Positions 7,492 through 12,115 of a stretch of DNA of 12,115 bases are shown here, in pieces. Made by a program: the position numbers and the translations under genes. The notes under the pieces were generated by a model, which worked only from the letters and a program-made list of their open reading frames with translations, was not told the origin of the DNA and did not search any database. The DNA comes from an uncultured Collinsella sp. (lineage in GTDB: Bacteria; Actinomycetota; Coriobacteriia; Coriobacteriales; Coriobacteriaceae). Where the stretch lies: NCBI GenBank assembly GCA_900554495.1, contig USHR01000044.1, forward strand, positions 1-12,115. The letters are read 5' to 3'. The first letter of the stretch is position 1. Every line of letters begins with the position of its first letter.

Positions 7492-7606
7492 GGGGAGGAA
7501 TGTAGGCCCGATTTTCGTAGATTCCGCACGAGCCGAAGACCACTTAATGTGGTCTTCGTGCGAGCCAGGACCTGACCGAGCGAAAATCGGGCCTACATTC
7601 CTCCCC
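7492..7606. repeat. 115-nt structured element A in the valS leader (26-bp perfect inverted repeat around an inner hairpin)
   Basis: The outer arms 7492-7517 and 7581-7606 are perfectly complementary over 26 bp. Inside lies a second hairpin: CGAAGACCAC (7534-7543), loop TTAAT, GTGGTCTTCG (7549-7558), plus a lower CGCA/TGCG stem (7525-7528 / 7559-7562). No T-run follows, so it is not an intrinsic terminator. It ends 20 bases before the valS start codon. It shares length (115 nt), the CCCGAT...ATCGGGCC end motif, the lower CGCA/TGCG-type stem and the CAC-N5-GTG hairpin tip with the element after valS. It could be a regulatory leader RNA, a non-autonomous repeat, or both. No T-box sequence motif was found in it. 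Confidence 0.75.
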
Positions 7607-7613
7607 GATGGGC

Positions 7614-7620
7614 AAGGGAG
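7614..7620 (+). promoter_or_regulatory. valS ribosome binding site, able to pair with element A
   Basis: AAGGGAG lies 6 bases before ATG 7627. Its GGGAG (7616-7620) is complementary to CTCCC at 7601-7605, the end of the right outer arm of element A. The site is therefore free when the long hairpin forms and could be hidden when it does not. Confidence 0.6.
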
Positions 7621-7626
7621 AGATAT

Positions 7627-10323
<2,697 letters not shown>

Positions 10324-10335
10324 GTCTAACTTGGG

Positions 10336-10450
10336 GGCGCGTCCCGATGCTTTGCTCTCCGCTGCGGACAGTCCTGCGCAAGACGGACAGCACATTAAGT
10401 GCTGTCCTTTGCGTGCGGAACTTGCGGCGAGCAAAGCATCGGGCCGCTCC
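10336..10450. repeat. 115-nt structured element B after valS (long imperfect inverted repeat around an inner hairpin)
   Basis: Arms 10336-10362 and 10424-10450 pair over 27 positions with three mismatches; the core (10343-10357 with 10429-10443) is perfect over 15 bp. Inside, GGACAGCAC (10385-10393), loop ATTAA, GTGCTGTCC (10399-10407) forms a 9-bp hairpin, with a lower CGCAA/TTGCG stem (10377-10381 / 10409-10413). It begins 12 bases after the valS stop. No T-run follows. The right end CGAGC-AAA-ATCGGGCC resembles the corresponding part of the element before valS. It is thus probably a diverged copy of the same structured family. Confidence 0.7.
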
Positions 10451-10488
10451 TAGTGCGGTTACGTGGTTGTTTGCAACTGGTAGGTTAG

Positions 10489-10506
10489 GGCCACTGGGTT
10501 GTGGCC
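10489..10506 (+). other. Short perfect hairpin upstream of folC
   Basis: GGCCAC (10489-10494) and GTGGCC (10501-10506) form a 6-bp stem with a 6-nt loop. No T-run follows. It may be part of a folC leader together with the hairpin at 10549-10580; alone it proves nothing. Confidence 0.35.
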
Positions 10507-10548
10507 TTGATCTCGCTGTAAGCGGATAAAGGCCGATATTGTCAACGC

Positions 10549-10580
10549 GAGGGGCTCATTCTTTTGGTGGGCCTCTTTTT
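10549..10580 (+). terminator. Terminator-like hairpin just before folC
   Basis: GAGG-(GG bulge)-CTCA (10549-10558) pairs with TGGG-CCTC (10568-10575), eight pairs including one G-T, followed by five T (10576-10580). It ends only 22 bases before the folC start codon. It could end valS transcription. Since no room for a promoter remains after it, folC would then need read-through, so an attenuator role is possible. Confidence 0.5.
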
Positions 10581-10602
10581 CTGTTATGGGGGACTTTGGG
10601 TT

Positions 10603-11946
10603 ATGGCTAAGCGTTCTGGGTCTTATGTCGTTCCGTTCTCGTTTGAGTTGCTTTCGTTTGATGAGGCTGTGGGGCTTGCTGCTGATACGGGGCGGATTTC
10701 TGGGGATGCTGGTCCTTTGCTCGAGACGGTTGTCGATATGCTCGATGAGCTGGGACGTCCGGACGGGTACTTTGATTGCATTCAGGTTGCCGGCACCAAT
10801 GGCAAGACTTCGACTACGCGTTTTTCGGCTGCTATCCTTCGCGGCGAGGGGCTCAAGACCGCGCTGTATACGTCGCCGCAGCTGGTGCGCTATCCTGAGC
10901 GCATGGAAGTCGATGGACGCGTCGTGAGCGATGAGGCGTTTGCCCGTGGCGTTTCTGCCGCTGTTGAGGCGGGACGTCGCGTGAATGCGCACCGTGTGGC
11001 GGCGGGGGAGCGCGCCTATACCATCACGCCGTTTGACCTGCTGACGGCCGCCGCACTTGTGGTGTTTGCCGAGGCCGCGGTGGATGTTGCCGTGCTCGAG
11101 GTTGGCATGGGCGGACGCTGGGATGCTACGAGTGCGACCGACCCCGTGGCCGTTGCCATCACAGGCATCGGGCTCGACCATACACGCATTCTCGGAGATA
11201 CGCTCGAGGCCATTGCGGGGGAGAAGGCTGCGGTAATTAAGTCTGGGCGCCTGGTTGTGCTGGGCGAGGGCACGCACGAGGCGAGCGTTCAGCGCGTGAT
11301 GGATACCCGCTGCCGCGAGTGCGGTGTGGTGCCACTCGTGGTGAGCCACGCCACGACTAAGGTGCCGGCGCATGTTGGCGATACGGTGGAGTTCAGCTGC
11401 ACCACGCCGCGTGCGATCTATACGACGAGCATGGTTAAGCCGGCGTATCAGCCGCAGAATGCAGCGTGCGCGATTATGCTTTGCGAGGGGTATCTGGGTC
11501 GCGAGCTCGATCACGATGCGTTGGATGCATCGCTTATGGGTTGCCCCACGCCGGGTCGTTTTGACGTGCTGGGGACCGATCCACTCAAGCTGATCGATGC
11601 CTGTCATAACCCCCAGAGCTGCGAGAACTTTGTGAGCGCACTGGACGAGATCGACCCGTGCGTGGAGAACCGCCCCACGCTGCTGTGTGCCGCGCTGGCC
11701 GATAAGGACGTGGCGGGTATCGTTGACGTTTTGGTTCCGGCGTTCCCCCGCGTAGTCGTGACCCAGACCGATTCCGACCGCGCCCTGCCGGCAGAGGAGC
11801 TCGCCGCCCTTGTGGACGCCGATAAGCTCGCAGGCGTATTCCCGAGCGTGCCCGAGGCCCTCGCGGCTTTCAAGGCCGCGGGCGAGCCCTTCGTAGCAGC
11901 TGGCACCATCACCCTAGCCGGCGAAGTAGCCGGCCTGCTGCGCTGA
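10603..11946 (+). CDS. folC: Folylpolyglutamate synthase / dihydrofolate synthase (FolC, Mur ligase family)
   Basis: FolC adds glutamate residues to folates with ATP, keeping them in the cell, and in many bacteria also makes dihydrofolate from dihydropteroate. The 447-residue protein shows the P-loop VAGTNGKTST (about 62-71), ALYTSPQLVRYPERMEVDG (87-105), EVGMGGRWDAT (166-176), DHTRILGDT (192-200) with EKAAVIK behind it, GRFDVLG (319-324 region), and the C-terminal glutamate-ligase domain with DACHNP (332-337) and ALADKDV. Two motifs deviate from the usual family form: GTNGKTS instead of GTNGKGS, and DACHN instead of DGAHN. Both core residues (Lys and the His-Asn pair) remain. ATG 10603 is chosen because longer in-frame starts (TTG 10564) lie inside a terminator-like hairpin; GGGGGA stands 9-10 bases upstream. 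The first 50 codons are noticeably T-rich compared with neighbouring genes. A relative with only one of the two activities cannot be excluded. Confidence 0.93.
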   Translation: MAKRSGSYVVPFSFELLSFDEAVGLAADTGRISGDAGPLLETVVDMLDELGRPDGYFDCIQVAGTNGKTSTTRFSAAILRGEGLKTALYTSPQLVRYPERMEVDGRVVSDEAFARGVSAAVEAGRRVNAHRVAAGERAYTITPFDLLTAAALVVFAEAAVDVAVLEVGMGGRWDATSATDPVAVAITGIGLDHTRILGDTLEAIAGEKAAVIKSGRLVVLGEGTHEASVQRVMDTRCRECGVVPLVVSHATTKVPAHVGDTVEFSCTTPRAIYTTSMVKPAYQPQNAACAIMLCEGYLGRELDHDALDASLMGCPTPGRFDVLGTDPLKLIDACHNPQSCENFVSALDEIDPCVENRPTLLCAALADKDVAGIVDVLVPAFPRVVVTQTDSDRALPAEELAALVDADKLAGVFPSVPEALAAFKAAGEPFVAAGTITLAGEVAGLLR

Positions 11947-12046
11947 CCCGTCCCAAATTAGCTGCCCTGTGCCCTGAGTTGACTCGCTTGCCACGAAATG
12001 GGCCTATCTACTACGTTTAACCGGTAACCCTCGACTACACGGAATA

Positions 12047-12076
12047 TTGCGAAATTAAAACCGACGCTCCTATAAG
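12047..12076 (+). promoter_or_regulatory. Candidate promoter reading rightward out of the window
   Basis: TTGCGA (12047-12052) and TATAAG (12071-12076) are spaced by 18 bp; the second is a 5/6 match to the -10 consensus. Transcription would begin near 12083 and leave the window, probably towards the next gene. Confidence 0.4.
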
Positions 12077-12083
12077 TTGTCAA
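12054..12083 (-). promoter_or_regulatory. Candidate promoter reading leftward, towards the 3' end of folC
   Basis: On the minus strand a perfect TTGACA (12078-12083) and TTTAAT (12054-12059, 5/6) are spaced by 18 bp. The transcript would start near 12047 and run against folC. No convincing minus-strand gene with a ribosome binding site follows, so either an antisense RNA or a chance match is likely. Confidence 0.35.
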
Positions 12084-12103
12084 GAGGCAGTTTGCGGGAG
12101 CGT
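12064..12103. other. Inverted repeat overlapping the two facing promoter-like sites
   Basis: ACGCTCC (12064-12070) is complementary to GGAGCGT (12097-12103), 7 bp with a 26-nt loop. On the minus strand the stem is followed by CGGTTTTAAT, so it could work as a leftward terminator for a gene beyond the right edge. It could also be an operator for the rightward promoter. Confidence 0.35.
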
Positions 12104-12115
12104 TCTCTCCAATTC

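Noticed and set aside
7500..7505. An ATG-TAG start-stop minimal frame behind GGGGAGG at the start of element A.
   Set aside because: The spacing from the GGAGG core to ATG is about one base, too short for efficient initiation, and the stretch is buried in a 26-bp stem.
7399..7626. A T-box riboswitch in front of valS.
   Set aside because: No T-box sequence (AGGGTGGNACCGCG type), no recognisable specifier loop and no terminator/antiterminator pair were found; the hairpin lacks a T-run.
10564..10602. Extension of FolC to TTG 10564.
   Set aside because: The codons fall inside the terminator-like hairpin and its T-run, and the added peptide (MVGLFFCYGGLWV) is not part of the family.
10459..11607. 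A 382-codon minus-strand open frame opposite the folC 5' half.
   Set aside because: It has no family resemblance, is rich in Arg/His/Asn as expected for an antisense frame, and spans the spacer hairpins.

Overview
The window looks like chromosomal DNA from a high-GC gut actinobacterium of the Coriobacteriia, most probably Collinsella or a close relative. This is judged from the strong C/G third-position bias, the tig-clpP-clpX order with valS and folC following, and the style of the proteins; no taxonomic search was possible. Every confident protein gene and the one tRNA lie on the + strand. Most of the window is ordinary housekeeping DNA; the least explained parts are the spaces around valS.

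Bases 1-3583 hold the end of a molybdenum hydroxylase operon. The 3' part of an FAD-binding subunit overlaps by one base a 943-residue subunit in which the two [2Fe-2S] domains and the molybdopterin-binding domain are fused. That architecture is the one of E. coli YgfM/XdhD and of the selenium-dependent xanthine dehydrogenase group, rather than the classical three-subunit xanthine dehydrogenase. A clean intrinsic terminator at 3559-3583 closes the operon.

Bases 3584-7400 hold tRNA-Leu(UAG) behind an extended -10 promoter, then the protein quality-control genes: trigger factor (tig), the peptidase ClpP and its unfoldase ClpX. clpP and clpX are one base apart and must be co-expressed, so that the ATPase ring and the peptidase barrel form one protease. 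A long hairpin separates tig from clpP, and a strong terminator follows clpX.

Bases 7401-11946 hold valyl-tRNA synthetase (valS) and folylpolyglutamate synthase (folC). valS is tightly bracketed by two 115-nt, hairpin-forming sequences (7492-7606 and 10336-10450). They share end motifs and a central A/T-loop hairpin but not their whole sequence. They are not intrinsic terminators, since no T-run follows either, and they look like members of a structured repeat family or paralogous structured RNAs. This is the most interesting signal in the window. A terminator-like hairpin sits directly in front of the folC start.

Bases 11947-12115 carry no gene, but contain overlapping promoter-like signals on both strands and a hairpin. 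The next gene presumably begins beyond the right edge.
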